A DNA stretch of 64,000 nt from contig NZ_WTYT01000002.1 of the NCBI RefSeq assembly GCF_009827595.1, positions 372,001 to 436,000 of the forward strand, in the 5' to 3' direction. The notes below the pieces were generated by a model, which was given only the letters and a program-made list of their open reading frames with translations, did not search any database and was not told the origin of the DNA. How positions within the stretch are numbered: position 1 is the first letter of the stretch; each line of letters begins with the position of its first letter. The stretch is from Altericroceibacterium endophyticum. GTDB taxonomy: Bacteria > Pseudomonadota > Alphaproteobacteria > Sphingomonadales > Sphingomonadaceae. The position numbers and the translations under genes are program-made. Shown here in pieces: positions 1 to 8,804 of the stretch.

Positions 1-1
1 T

Positions 2-757
2 GCCGACATCGTCGATCTGCAGCAATATTCCGATCCGATCAGCGGCAAGTTCTTCATGCGCGCCGTTTTCAATGGCGGCAATGACGACATTCGGGCCAAT
101 TTCGAGCCGATTGCCAAAGAACATTCGATGATGTGGAATCTGCGCGATCCGGGCTACACGCCCAAGGTCGTGCTGATGGTATCCAAATTCGACCATGCGC
201 TGGGCGATCTGCTGTATCGCATGCGGATTGGTGAAATTAACATGGAAGTGGTCGCGGTGATCAACAATCACCCGCGCGAAGTGCTCACCACCTCGCTGAT
301 CGAAGACATTCCTTATTACCATTTCCCGATCACCAAGGACACGAAGCCGCAGCAGGAAGCGCAGATCAAGCAGGTCGTCAATGACACCGGCGCCGATCTG
401 GTCGTCCTGGCGCGCTACATGCAGATCCTCTCCGATGATCTTGCAGGCTTCCTGTCGGGCCGCTGCATCAACATCCACCATTCCTTCCTGCCAGGTTTCA
501 AGGGCGCCAAGCCTTACCACCAGGCATATAAGCGCGGTGTGAAGATGATCGGCGCAACCAGCCACTATGTGACGACCGACCTCGATGAAGGTCCGATCAT
601 TGCGCAGGATGTGCAGAATTGCAGCCACCGCGAAACGCCGGATGAGCTCGTCGCCAAGGGCCGCGACGTCGAACGCCGCGTTCTGGCGAAGGCCGTAAAG
701 GCGCATCTGGAAGACCGGGTGTTCCTGAACGGCAGCCGCACAGTTGTGTTCGACTAA
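2..757 (+). CDS. purU: Formyltetrahydrofolate deformylase, 5' end outside window
   Basis: Hydrolyses 10-formyl-tetrahydrofolate to formate and tetrahydrofolate in the cytoplasm, balancing the one-carbon pool and supplying formate for purine synthesis. The frame is open from base 2, so the gene starts upstream; only the tail of the N-terminal ACT domain is visible (GKFFMRAVF). The formyltransferase-fold catalytic domain is complete: it has the INIHHSFLPGFKGAKPYHQA segment with the catalytic His, followed by TTDLDEGPIIAQD with the conserved Asp. folD begins 21 bases downstream on the same strand, so the two folate genes look co-transcribed. An ATG at base 56 lies inside the ACT domain and is not the true start. 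Confidence 0.95.
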   Translation, partial: ADIVDLQQYSDPISGKFFMRAVFNGGNDDIRANFEPIAKEHSMMWNLRDPGYTPKVVLMVSKFDHALGDLLYRMRIGEINMEVVAVINNHPREVLTTSLIEDIPYYHFPITKDTKPQQEAQIKQVVNDTGADLVVLARYMQILSDDLAGFLSGRCINIHHSFLPGFKGAKPYHQAYKRGVKMIGATSHYVTTDLDEGPIIAQDVQNCSHRETPDELVAKGRDVERRVLAKAVKAHLEDRVFLNGSRTVVFD

Positions 758-778
758 TTTACTAAAGGGGCCTGTATC

Positions 779-1663
779 ATGGCGGATCGGATTGACGGGC
801 GCGCCGTCGCTACCACAATCGAAGACGAAACCGCCGAAAAGGTGCAGGCCTATGCCAAGCGCAACGGTCAGGCCCCAGGCCTGGCCGTGGTGCTGGTGGG
901 TCACGACCCGGCCAGCGAAGTCTATGTCGCGCATAAGATCAAGAAATCTGCGAAGGTCGGCATCCGCTCCTATGAGCACCGCCTTCCCGAAGACACGTCG
1001 CAGGAAGACCTGCTGACCCTGATCGCCCGTCTCAACATCGATACCAATGTCCATGGCATATTGGTGCAGGTTCCCCTGCCCGCACATATCGATGAAGGGG
1101 CCATCCTCGGCGCGATCAACCCGAGCAAGGATGTGGACGGGTTCCACCCGGTGAATGTCGGACGCCTGTCCACCGGAACGGGCGGCCTCGTCCCCTGCAC
1201 TCCGCTGGGCGTGCTTAAACTGCTCGACACAGTGCTGGATGACCTGACCGGCCTCGACGCGGTGGTGATCGGCAAATCCAACATTGTCGGCAAGCCCATT
1301 GCCATGCTGTTGCTGGAGCGGGAGGCAACAGTCACGGTTACGCATATCGAAACCAAGAACCTGCCCGATATTTGCCGCAAGGCGGACATTATCGTGGCGG
1401 CGGCCGGCGTGCCGCATCTGGTGAAGGGATATTGGGTCAAAGAAGGCGCGACCATCATCGATGTCGGCATCACCCGCATTCCGGGCGGCAATGGCAAGGA
1501 CCGTCTGGTCGGCGATGTTGCCTATGACGAAGTGCAGCATGCCAAGGCAGTCACCCCTGTCCCCGGCGGTGTTGGACCGATGACCATTGCCTGTCTGCTC
1601 GCCAATACGGTGCAGGCGGCAGAAAATCTCGAAGCCATGCGGAAACTTAACGCACCGGCATAG
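779..1663 (+). CDS. folD: Bifunctional methylene-THF dehydrogenase / methenyl-THF cyclohydrolase
   Basis: Interconverts 5,10-methylene-THF and 10-formyl-THF with NADP in the cytoplasm. The 294 residues match the usual FolD length. Visible family motifs are the N-terminal substrate-binding stretch VLVGHDPASEVYVAHKIKK, PSKDVDGFHPVNVGRL in the middle, the nucleotide-binding GKSNIVGKP, and the C-terminal PVPGGVGPMTIACLLANT. The start has an AAAGGGG ribosome binding site about 9 bases upstream. It follows purU directly, and the pair handles both directions of 10-formyl-THF traffic. Confidence 0.97.
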   Translation: MADRIDGRAVATTIEDETAEKVQAYAKRNGQAPGLAVVLVGHDPASEVYVAHKIKKSAKVGIRSYEHRLPEDTSQEDLLTLIARLNIDTNVHGILVQVPLPAHIDEGAILGAINPSKDVDGFHPVNVGRLSTGTGGLVPCTPLGVLKLLDTVLDDLTGLDAVVIGKSNIVGKPIAMLLLEREATVTVTHIETKNLPDICRKADIIVAAAGVPHLVKGYWVKEGATIIDVGITRIPGGNGKDRLVGDVAYDEVQHAKAVTPVPGGVGPMTIACLLANTVQAAENLEAMRKLNAPA

Positions 1664-1707
1664 ATAGTCAGGTGGCGCGGCCTGCAGAAATCGCCTACGA
1701 CATATCC

Positions 1708-2469
1708 ATGACTGCTAACTCACGCATCTGGACCGCCGCATTGATCGTGATCGGCGATGAGATTCTCTCCGGCCGCACCCATGACAAGAATATCGCGCAA
1801 GTCGCCAGCTGGCTGCAGGTACAGGGTATTCGCCTGCATGAAGTGCGCGTGGTGTCGGACGACATGGATGCCATAGCCGAAGCGGTGAATATCCTGCGCG
1901 CGCGCAACGATTACCTCTTCACCACCGGCGGCATTGGCCCGACCCATGATGACATCACCGTGGATGCCGTGGCCGGCGCTCTGGAAGTGCCGGTGGTGGT
2001 CCATCCCGAAGCCCGCGCCATTCTGGAAAAGCATTACGAAACCCGTGGCGGATTGACCGAAGCACGGCTGCGGATGGCCCGCGTGCCAGAGGGAGCGGAT
2101 TTGATCCCCAACCGCATGTCAGGCGCCCCGGGGATTCATGTCGGCAATATTTTCCTGATGGCTGGCGTGCCGCATATCACCGCAGGCATGCTCGACGCGC
2201 TGACCGGCACGCTGGAAGGCGGCGCTCCGCTGATCTCCGAAACAATCGGCTGCTGGGTAGCCGAAAGCGAAGTGGCCGACATCTTGCGCGAAGTGGAAAA
2301 GGCGCATCCCGGCTGTCAGATCGGGTCCTATCCCTTCTTCCGCGAAGGACAGGTCGGTGCCAATTTCGTCATCCGCACCACGGAAAAAGCTGAATTGCAG
2401 AGCGCTGTCGACACATTGTGCGATGCGCTGGGCACGGCTGGTCATGATTTTACCCCGGGAGGGATCTGA
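1708..2469 (+). CDS. MoaB/CinA N-terminal-like molybdopterin-binding domain protein
   Basis: A 253-residue protein made only of the MoaB/MogA-like fold that forms the N-terminal half of CinA (competence/damage-inducible protein A). GDEILSGRTHDKN near the N-terminus and TTGGIGPTHDDIT around residue 75 are the family signatures. The C-terminal nicotinamide-nucleotide deamidase domain of full CinA is absent. Such stand-alone proteins are common in alphaproteobacteria and their exact reaction is unclear. I chose the ATG at 1708; an in-frame GTG at 1672 would add 12 residues (MARPAEIAYDIS) that do not look like family sequence. It lies just after folD on the same strand. Confidence 0.85.
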   Translation: MTANSRIWTAALIVIGDEILSGRTHDKNIAQVASWLQVQGIRLHEVRVVSDDMDAIAEAVNILRARNDYLFTTGGIGPTHDDITVDAVAGALEVPVVVHPEARAILEKHYETRGGLTEARLRMARVPEGADLIPNRMSGAPGIHVGNIFLMAGVPHITAGMLDALTGTLEGGAPLISETIGCWVAESEVADILREVEKAHPGCQIGSYPFFREGQVGANFVIRTTEKAELQSAVDTLCDALGTAGHDFTPGGI

Positions 2470-2553
2470 CGCTTCTTTCAGCAGGCTAAGTGCATGCTTT
2501 GCATGAGGCTCTGCGACATGACCGCTCTGCCCGGATATATGGAGACGAATTGA

Positions 2554-3516
2554 ATGCGCGGCGATCGCGAAATGCTCACAGCGGCGATGGATGGTTTTCT
2601 TGAAAGGCTGACCGACCGGCAGGCTGACAATCCCTATAAGCGCGCCCGCTACACCGAGAATGGTGTGGAACTCTCCATCGGAGAAGGGGCTTGGGCGACC
2701 GCGGATGCGACCGGCCCCTATCGCCACGATATCGTCGATCCTGACAGCTGCCAGATCGCCTCTTTCGTGACTTTACGCGAAGGGGCCACCCGTTCGATCA
2801 TGAATGTGCGCCTGCGAATCACCGGCGATGCGATTACCGATATCGAAATGCTGGTGGCACGTCCTGATTTCGCCGCCGCCGGACTGATGGCAGATGGGGC
2901 GGAGAAACTGGATGCTTCCCCCACGCCAGACCCCAGATGGTTTGCGCCCGTACCGACCGCTGAACAAATGAGCCGTGCCGAATTACGCCGGGTCGCCAAT
3001 TGCTATTTCACGGGGCTGCAGCGCAATGATGGCCGGGGTCACTATCCCTTTGCCGAGGACTGCGTCCGGGTTGAGAATGGCTATCTCGCCACCGCGCCGC
3101 TGGATCAGCGCGAAGCGGAAAAGCTGAAACAGCGGGCCGCAGAAGCCGATGGCAACAGCCGCGCCGGTCAGTCGCCTTATACATGGAATTTCCTGACCAT
3201 GTCGGCGCGCGAGCAGTTCGAGACCGGCTTCTTCGCCTTTGTCGACCGTATCCGGCACCGCCGTTTCCCGATCGTCGATCGCGAAACCGGCTGCGTCTTT
3301 ACCCATGCCTTTTTCGATCATAGCGGCACGGTTCGCGATTATCAGCTGGCCAATGGAGAGACCGTGTCGGGCGGCCTTGACCGGCCCTTCACCTGGATGA
3401 TCGCAGAAGCCTTCCGCATCGAAAACGGCCTGTTCACCCGGATTGAAGCACTGATGGCGCCAGTGCCCTATGGCATGGGGCCAAACTGGCCCCTGACCGA
3501 GCATGACATTCGCTAA
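2554..3516 (+). CDS. Conserved hypothetical protein, possibly NTF2/SnoaL-like
   Basis: A soluble protein of 320 residues with no signal peptide or membrane segment. I do not recognise a specific family. The N-terminal half ends in a mixed strand pattern, and the second half (LRRVANCYFTGLQRNDGRGHYPFAEDC, then GFFAFVDRIRHRRFPIVDRETG and IEALMAPVPYGMGPNW near the end) resembles NTF2-like proteins that accompany oxidative or secondary-metabolism enzymes. A ribosome binding site (GGAGA) lies 9 bases before the ATG. The next gene, an SDR on the same strand, starts 42 bases later, so the two may act on the same small molecule. Function is unassigned. Confidence 0.75.
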   Translation: MRGDREMLTAAMDGFLERLTDRQADNPYKRARYTENGVELSIGEGAWATADATGPYRHDIVDPDSCQIASFVTLREGATRSIMNVRLRITGDAITDIEMLVARPDFAAAGLMADGAEKLDASPTPDPRWFAPVPTAEQMSRAELRRVANCYFTGLQRNDGRGHYPFAEDCVRVENGYLATAPLDQREAEKLKQRAAEADGNSRAGQSPYTWNFLTMSAREQFETGFFAFVDRIRHRRFPIVDRETGCVFTHAFFDHSGTVRDYQLANGETVSGGLDRPFTWMIAEAFRIENGLFTRIEALMAPVPYGMGPNWPLTEHDIR

Positions 3517-3558
3517 GTAGCATCAAGGCGGCTTGTCCGCCCATCCACTGGAGGGCTC

Positions 3559-4338
3559 ATGAGCAAACTGGCAGGCAAAACATGTGTCATCACCGGCGCT
3601 GCGCGCGGAATTGGCGAAGCGATAGCAGCTTTGTTTCATTCCGAGGGCGCAGAGGTAATCGCCACCGATTGCGATGAAGCCGCAATTCGCGGCACTGCCA
3701 GCCGGATCGGGTGCCGGTCGGAAGTGCTCGATGTGCGGGACGAAGGCGATTGGGCGCGGCTTGCCGCTAAGGTTCCGTCTTGTGATGTCATGGTCAACAA
3801 TGCCGGAATAACCGGTTTTGAACATGGCACCGGCCCGCATGACCCCGAACATGCCAGTCTGGAAGAGTGGCGCGAAGTTCACCGGGTGAATCTCGACGGC
3901 ACCTTCCTCGGCTGCCGCTATGCAATTGGCGCGATGAAGGCAAAGGGTGCGGGCTCGATCATCAATATCTCGTCTCGCTCCGGCCTGGTGGGGATTCCGG
4001 GCGCGGCGGCCTATGCCTCATCCAAAGCGGCAATTCGCAACCACAGCAAGTCTGTGGCGCTCTATTGCGCCCAGCAAGGCTGGACCATTCGCTGCAATTC
4101 GATCCACCCCGCCGCCATCCTCACGCCGATCTGGGAGCCAATGCTGGGCGACGGGCCGCAGCGTCAGGAAACTATGGCCAAGCTGGTGGCGGATACCCCG
4201 CTGCAGCGCTTCGGCACCTGCGAGGAAGTCGCCGCGCTGGCGCTGCTGCTGGCAGGCGACGATGCGACCTATATCACCGGGACAGAGATGAACATCGATG
4301 GCGGACTACTGGCTGGCTCCGCCGCATCACCTGGCTAG
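3559..4338 (+). CDS. SDR family NAD(P)-dependent oxidoreductase
   Basis: A classical short-chain dehydrogenase/reductase of 259 residues, predicted cytoplasmic. The Rossmann motif [12 protein letters not shown] is at residues 12-23, NNAG follows the fourth strand, and the catalytic triad is seen as the Ser in NISSRSGL and Tyr/Lys in YASSKAA. The C-terminal [15 protein letters not shown] is the usual SDR ending. It likely oxidises an alcohol or reduces a ketone; the substrate cannot be read from sequence. It sits 42 bases behind the hypothetical NTF2-like gene and converges on the rplK-rplA operon, with a strong terminator hairpin between them. Confidence 0.9.
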   Translation: MSKLAGKTCVITGAARGIGEAIAALFHSEGAEVIATDCDEAAIRGTASRIGCRSEVLDVRDEGDWARLAAKVPSCDVMVNNAGITGFEHGTGPHDPEHASLEEWREVHRVNLDGTFLGCRYAIGAMKAKGAGSIINISSRSGLVGIPGAAAYASSKAAIRNHSKSVALYCAQQGWTIRCNSIHPAAILTPIWEPMLGDGPQRQETMAKLVADTPLQRFGTCEEVAALALLLAGDDATYITGTEMNIDGGLLAGSAASPG

Positions 4339-4349
4339 GCCATACAAAC

Positions 4350-4378
4350 AAAAAGGGCGGGAAGTTGCCTTCCCGCCC
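4350..4378 (-). terminator. Rho-independent terminator of rplK-rplA
   Basis: Perfect 10-bp arms GGGCGGGAAG and CTTCCCGCCC surround a TTGC loop. Read on the minus strand the stem is followed by TTTTTG. It sits 37 bases beyond the rplA stop and also lies between convergent genes, so it may stop the SDR transcript too. It shows that rplJ-rplL do not follow rplA here. Confidence 0.85.
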
Positions 4379-4414
4379 CCTTGGTGATCTCTGGTAAAAA
4401 CCAAAAACGCGAAA

Positions 4415-5116
4415 TTACGCGCCTTCGACTTCCGCCGCTTCGATCTGCAGACCCGGCCCCATGGAGGAGCTGATCGAGATCTTCTGGACATATTTGCCCT
4501 TGGCGCCCGACGGCTTGGCTTTCACGACGGCGTCGGTGAATGCCTTGAAGTTTTCCTTCAGCTGATCGTCGGAGAAGGACAGCTTGCCGATGCCGGAATG
4601 CACGATACCGGCCTTTTCAACGCGGTACTGGACCTGGCCGCCCTTGGCGTCCTTGATGGCCTGTTCCACATTCGGGGTCACGGTGCCCAGCTTCGGGTTC
4701 GGCATCAGGCCCTTGGGGCCCAGAACCTTACCAAGACGGCCAACAACGCCCATCATGTCCGGCGTGGCGATCACGCGGTCATAATCAAGATTGCCTGCCT
4801 GCATGTCTTCCATCAGGTCTTCCGCACCAACCTTGTCGGCGCCAGCGGCCTGAGCCTTCTCGGCATTGTCACCGCGCGCAAACACGGCGACCTTGACGGT
4901 CTTGCCGGTGCCGGCGGGCAGCGAAACCATGCCGCGAACCATCTGGTCGGCGTGACGCGGATCGACGCCAAGATTCATGGCGACTTCCAGCGTTTCGTCG
5001 AACTTGGTGGTTTCGGCTACTTCGCGAAGGGTCTTGAGCGCTTCGTCAAAACCGTAAAGCTTTTCAGCAACGATCTTTTCAGCGAGCATCTTCTGGCGTT
5101 TGGTCAGTTTTGCCAT
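4415..5116 (-). CDS. rplA: 50S ribosomal protein L1
   Basis: Forms the L1 stalk of the large ribosomal subunit and binds 23S rRNA and the E-site tRNA; in many bacteria it also represses its own mRNA. The 233 residues match the family. [12 protein letters not shown] and the MAKLTKRQK start are characteristic. The open frame extends 12 codons further up, but the ATG at 5116 has a GGAGGG site 8 bases before it and lies 4 bases after the rplK stop. The usual downstream partners rplJ-rplL are not present; the operon ends in a terminator. Confidence 0.97.
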   Translation of the reverse strand: MAKLTKRQKMLAEKIVAEKLYGFDEALKTLREVAETTKFDETLEVAMNLGVDPRHADQMVRGMVSLPAGTGKTVKVAVFARGDNAEKAQAAGADKVGAEDLMEDMQAGNLDYDRVIATPDMMGVVGRLGKVLGPKGLMPNPKLGTVTPNVEQAIKDAKGGQVQYRVEKAGIVHSGIGKLSFSDDQLKENFKAFTDAVVKAKPSGAKGKYVQKISISSSMGPGLQIEAAEVEGA

Positions 5117-5120
5117 GGTT

Positions 5121-5552
5121 TCAGCCCTCCACCACTTCGACGCCCATCGCACGGGCAGAACCTTCGATGATCTTCGTCGCCGCTTCGAGATCGTTGGCGT
5201 TCAGATCTTTCATCTTCGCTTCAGCGATTTCCGACAGCTGCGAACGCTTGACGGTTCCGGCAGAGATCTTGCCCGGCTCCTTGGAGCCCGACTTGAGGTT
5301 CATCGCCTTCTTGATCAGGTAAGTCGCCGGCGGCGTCTTGGTCGCGAAAGTGAACGAGCGGTCGGCATAGACGGTGATAACCGTCGGGATCGGCGCGCCC
5401 TTGTCCATTTCCTGCGTGGCGGCATTGAACGCCTTACAGAATTCCATGATGTTCACACCACGCTGACCGAGCGCAGGGCCGATCGGCGGGGAGGGATTAG
5501 CCGCGCCCGCAGGCACGTTCAGCTTGATATAGCCTTCGATCTTCTTGGCCAT
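5121..5552 (-). CDS. rplK: 50S ribosomal protein L11
   Basis: Binds the GTPase-associated region of 23S rRNA and is required for factor-dependent GTP hydrolysis and for RelA activation. The 143 residues begin [20 protein letters not shown] and contain the proline-rich [20 protein letters not shown] linker typical of L11. I prefer the ATG at 5552, which has AGGAG 8 bases upstream, over the GTG three codons earlier. rplA follows with a 4-base gap. A stable hairpin separates it from nusG upstream. Confidence 0.97.
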   Translation of the reverse strand: MAKKIEGYIKLNVPAGAANPSPPIGPALGQRGVNIMEFCKAFNAATQEMDKGAPIPTVITVYADRSFTFATKTPPATYLIKKAMNLKSGSKEPGKISAGTVKRSQLSEIAEAKMKDLNANDLEAATKIIEGSARAMGVEVVEG

Positions 5553-5703
5553 AGGGGCCACTCCTTTTCACACTGTCAGGCGCATTCAACGCGCCTTCAT
5601 GTTGAGCGGTCAGACAGAAGCCCGAAGGCTTCCTCCCGCACGGATTCCCGCAGCAGAATGTCAGGGGAATGCGCGCGCATAACAGATATGCACGCAAACG
5701 CAA

Positions 5704-5732
5704 GAACGGGCGGAGCACAGCCCCGCCCGTTC
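5704..5732 (-). terminator. Hairpin between nusG and rplK
   Basis: Perfect 10-bp arms GAACGGGCGG and CCGCCCGTTC with a 9-base loop, 16 bases beyond the nusG stop. The base run after it on the minus strand (TTGCGTTTGC) is only weakly T-rich, so it may be a partial terminator between secE-nusG and rplKA. Confidence 0.6.
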
Positions 5733-5748
5733 GAAAGATTTTACAGTC

Positions 5749-6285
5749 TTACTTGACCAGTTCGACTTGTTCGAATTCCAGCTCAACAGGCGTAGCCCGG
5801 CCAAAGATCGAGACCGAAACCTTGACCTTCTGCTTGTCGAAATCGAGCTCTTCCACCACGCCATTGAAGCTGGCGAAGGGGCCTTCGAGCACTTTGACCT
5901 GATCGCCGATTTCGTAATCGACCTGAACCTGCCGCTTGGGCGCCGATGCGGCTTCTTCGGCAGCGCCGAAATAGCGTGCGGCGTCGCGTTCGGAAATCGG
6001 CTGCGGCTTGGCATTATTGCCAAGGAAGCCGGTAACCTTGGGCGTGTTCTTGACGAGGTGATAGACGTCGTCATTCATGCGCAGCTTGGCCAGTACATAG
6101 CCGGGCATGGTCTTGCGCTCTGTCTGAACCTTCTTGCCGCGCTTCACTTCGGTCACGGTTTCAGCAGGCACTTCGATCTGTTCGACTGCTTCGGACAGGC
6201 CCAGACGCTCCGCCTCGGCGATGATCGAATCGCGCACCTTGTTCTCGAAACCGGAATAGGCGTGAATGATATACCAACGGGCCAT
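5749..6285 (-). CDS. nusG: Transcription termination/antitermination protein NusG
   Basis: Binds RNA polymerase and ties transcription to Rho or to the leading ribosome (via S10). The 178 residues show the NGN domain starting MARWYIIHAYSGFENKVRD and a C-terminal KOW domain with GDQVKVLEGPFASFNGVVEE. It lies 61 bases after secE in the classical secE-nusG-rplK-rplA order. Confidence 0.97.
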   Translation of the reverse strand: MARWYIIHAYSGFENKVRDSIIAEAERLGLSEAVEQIEVPAETVTEVKRGKKVQTERKTMPGYVLAKLRMNDDVYHLVKNTPKVTGFLGNNAKPQPISERDAARYFGAAEEAASAPKRQVQVDYEIGDQVKVLEGPFASFNGVVEELDFDKQKVKVSVSIFGRATPVELEFEQVELVK

Positions 6286-6346
6286 GTATCTCTTAATCCG
6301 TTTCTGCTTGCGCGGCGTTCAGGTCTGATCGAACGTCAAGTAAGGC

Positions 6347-6541
6347 TCAAACCAGAGTGAGCAGCCAGCGCACGATGGCGCCGAACAGCGAGTCGATTCC
6401 CAGAAAGAAGATCGACAGGATCACCATCATGATCCCTACGAAAATCGCAGTGGTTACCGTTTCCTGGCGCGTTGGCCAGACCACCTTGGACGCTTCCGCG
6501 CGAACCTGGCGGATGAATTCACCGGGGCTGGTCTTCGCCAT
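6347..6541 (-). CDS. secE: Preprotein translocase subunit SecE
   Basis: Essential inner-membrane subunit of the SecYEG channel. The 64 residues are the short single-helix form found in most bacteria: the cytosolic amphipathic part (FIRQVRAEASKVVWPTRQET) is followed by one transmembrane helix (TTAIFVGIMMVILSIFFLGI). First gene of the secE-nusG unit. The 376-base region upstream holds no gene but has two clear stem-loops. Confidence 0.95.
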   Translation of the reverse strand: MAKTSPGEFIRQVRAEASKVVWPTRQETVTTAIFVGIMMVILSIFFLGIDSLFGAIVRWLLTLV

Positions 6542-6917
6542 GGCTGTTCGACCTCATTATCCAAATTGCTTATCGCACCGCTTCCGCCAAGGGGCCATCG
6601 CCGCCCCGATCCAGTTGATCGGGAGGGGCTGCAAAGCTCCGATGTCGGAAAGACGCGCTCTATCTAGCGAGGCTCACGCCGATAGGCAAGCCTTCGCAGT
6701 TTTCGCATACTGCGGGCCTGAGCTTGAGAGCGATCCGTCCGCGCTTCTCGCTCCCCATCGCAGGCCCTTATGCAGGCCGGTAAAGGGCCAGACTTGGCCG
6801 TTAATCATTGTCAAAGCTGCGCATTATTGTTGCGCAGAGCCCAAAGGGGGCTGGTTTTCACGGAAACATATGGTTAGCAATGATACTTTCTTCGGAAGCT
6901 AACGGGGGACATTCCGA
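6542..6917. other. Gene-free leader/promoter region between divergent secE and AGCS transporter
   Basis: No convincing coding frame. Two stem-loops are visible: CCCGATC/GATCGGG (6605-6611 and 6617-6623, loop CAGTT), and GGGCCTG/CAGGCCC (6714-6720 and 6761-6767) enclosing an inner GAGAGCG/CGCTTCTC stem with one bulge. Close to the transporter there is an inverted repeat GTTAGC...GCTAAC, and GGGGGAC serves as its ribosome binding site. The region must contain promoters for both directions. Confidence 0.5.
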
Positions 6918-8429
6918 GTGACAGCACCAGTGCAAACAAGCCTGCTCGACCGCATTACCAATATTTCCGACTTCATATGGGTCGGAACATGGAACGGGCA
7001 GGAAGTCATTCCTTTCCCGCCGATGGTTATCATTCTGTTCGGCGTTGGCTTGTACATAATGATCGGATTGCGGTTCTATCCGATCCTGAAGCTGGGGTCC
7101 GCCTTTTCCGGCCTGTTCAAGGGGCGCAAGGGCAGCGGATCGGGTGAGATTTCACCGTTTGCCGCACTTTCCACTGCGCTGTCCGGACAAGTGGGCACCG
7201 GTAATCTGGCTGGGGTGGCCACCGCTCTCGCACTGGGGGGACCGGGCGCTATCTTCTGGATGTGGATCACCGCCTTGCTGGGCATGGCGCTGGGGTTTGC
7301 GGAAGGCTCCCTCGCCATCCGTTACCGCGAGCAGACATCCGATGGCACCTATCGCGGCGGCCCCATGAGCTACATCATGATCGGCCTCGGCCCCAAATGG
7401 ACCTGGCTGGCGATCATCTTCTGCCTTGGCACCCTGTTTTCCGCTTTGGTGACCGGCAATTCGATTCAATCCAACGCCATGGCCGACGGCATGAACGAAT
7501 TGTTCGGCATTGAAGAGTGGATGGGCGGCCTGATTTCGGCGGTTGCCGTCTTCGTCGTGATCATTGGCGGGATCAAATCCATCGGCAATGTGGCGGAAAA
7601 GGTCGTGCCCTTCATGGCCGCAGCCTATCTCGTGATGGCTCTCCTTGCCTTGCTGCTCGACATTCAGGATATTCCCGAAGCCTTCGGCCTGATCTTCTCC
7701 GGCGCATTCAGTGCACAAAGTGCGGTGGGCGGCTTCACCGGCGCGGCGATCATCATCGCCCTGCGCGCGGGTGTGGCGCGCGGCCTCTTCTCCAACGAAT
7801 CAGGTCAGGGTTCGACCCCGATCGCCCACGCTGTTGCGCAGACTGATGATCCCGCGTCGCAGGGCCGCATGGCCATGCTGGGCACATTCATCGATACGGT
7901 GGTGATCTGCACGATGACCGCGCTGGTTATTCTAACTGTGGAAGGCAATTTCTCGGGTGGCGGTGCGGCTGTCAAACATGCCTGGCAGTCCGATCTGACC
8001 GGCTTCTCCATGACATCCGGCGCATTTGCCGCAGCATTCCCGCTTCAACTCATCGGCGTTCCGCTGGGCACGTTGATCGCGTCGCTGGCCCTGATGCTGT
8101 TCGTGTTCACCACCATGCTGACATGGTCCTATTATGGCGAACGGGCGATCACCTTCATCTATGACCGCATTCCAGGTTCCACGCTGAAGGGCGAACGCAT
8201 CCTGCACATGCTGTGGCGTGTGCTCTGGTGCGTCATCATCTTTTTCGGTGCAAGTCAGCCGCTGGAGCTGGTCTGGCGACTGGGTGATATCTCCAACGCC
8301 ACTATGGCGCTGCCTAACCTGATCGCGCTGGCCGCATTGTCCGGCGTTGTGTTCAAACTAGCCCGCGGCGACAAAACGGCCGGCAAGGATTTCCATAAAG
8401 AAACGCCGGAAGAACCGAACGAATATTGA
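6918..8429 (+). CDS. Alanine/glycine:cation symporter family protein (AGCS)
   Basis: An inner-membrane sodium- or proton-coupled amino acid importer. The 503 residues are typical for AGCS, with about 10-11 hydrophobic helices. FSNESGQGSTPIAHAVAQTD is the hallmark AGCS signature, and GQVGTGNLAGVATALALGGPGAIFWMW near residue 90 is also conserved. The start is GTG with GGGGGA about 8 bases upstream. It stands alone on the plus strand and is followed by a 13-bp imperfect hairpin that overlaps the stop codon. Confidence 0.93.
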   Translation: MTAPVQTSLLDRITNISDFIWVGTWNGQEVIPFPPMVIILFGVGLYIMIGLRFYPILKLGSAFSGLFKGRKGSGSGEISPFAALSTALSGQVGTGNLAGVATALALGGPGAIFWMWITALLGMALGFAEGSLAIRYREQTSDGTYRGGPMSYIMIGLGPKWTWLAIIFCLGTLFSALVTGNSIQSNAMADGMNELFGIEEWMGGLISAVAVFVVIIGGIKSIGNVAEKVVPFMAAAYLVMALLALLLDIQDIPEAFGLIFSGAFSAQSAVGGFTGAAIIIALRAGVARGLFSNESGQGSTPIAHAVAQTDDPASQGRMAMLGTFIDTVVICTMTALVILTVEGNFSGGGAAVKHAWQSDLTGFSMTSGAFAAAFPLQLIGVPLGTLIASLALMLFVFTTMLTWSYYGERAITFIYDRIPGSTLKGERILHMLWRVLWCVIIFFGASQPLELVWRLGDISNATMALPNLIALAALSGVVFKLARGDKTAGKDFHKETPEEPNEY

Positions 8430-8442
8430 TCGGTTCCTCCGG
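8406..8442 (+). terminator. Hairpin over the AGCS transporter stop codon
   Basis: Arms CCGGAAGAACCGA and TCGGTTCCTCCGG pair with one mismatch around an 11-base loop that includes the stop codon. No T-run follows, so it may act by stabilising the 3' end and not as a full intrinsic terminator. Confidence 0.5.
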
Positions 8443-8472
8443 CGCCATGGAGTACATGGTTGTCAGTGCAGT

Positions 8473-8622
8473 TTAGTGCCGGCCGAAAAGGCGAGCCAGA
8501 AAACCTGGCTCGTCCATCGGCTGTATCTTGCCGTATTGCATCAAACGCTGGCTCGCATCGCGATGCGGCCGGGGGTTGGTCCAGCTATCGGGCCGGCTGG
8601 TGCGAAAACTCAAGCTCGACAT
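8473..8622 (-). CDS. Small hypothetical protein, 49 residues
   Basis: I do not recognise the family. A 49-residue, basic, soluble product beginning MSSLSFRTSRPDSWTNPRPH and ending FLARLFGRH. The ATG at 8622 is preceded by AGGAG with a 7-base spacer, which is much better support than the longer upstream frame has. A short amphipathic C-terminal tail (EPGFLARLFGRH) could contact membrane or a partner. It is isolated, between the convergent AGCS transporter and ribB. Confidence 0.55.
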   Translation of the reverse strand: MSSLSFRTSRPDSWTNPRPHRDASQRLMQYGKIQPMDEPGFLARLFGRH

Positions 8623-8804
8623 AATGCTGCTCCTCATAAACTGTTGCAGTCTGGCGCTTATAATGCTCGCTTCACCGCAACAGTTCCCGGCCCCGCCTGA
8701 GTCAGCAGCAGCAATGCATACGCAAGCCAAGGCTTTCTGCCGGGTTCCCCATCCTTAAAAAAATATAAATAAATCAGCCACCACGCCCTTTCGCGGATCA
8801 ATAG

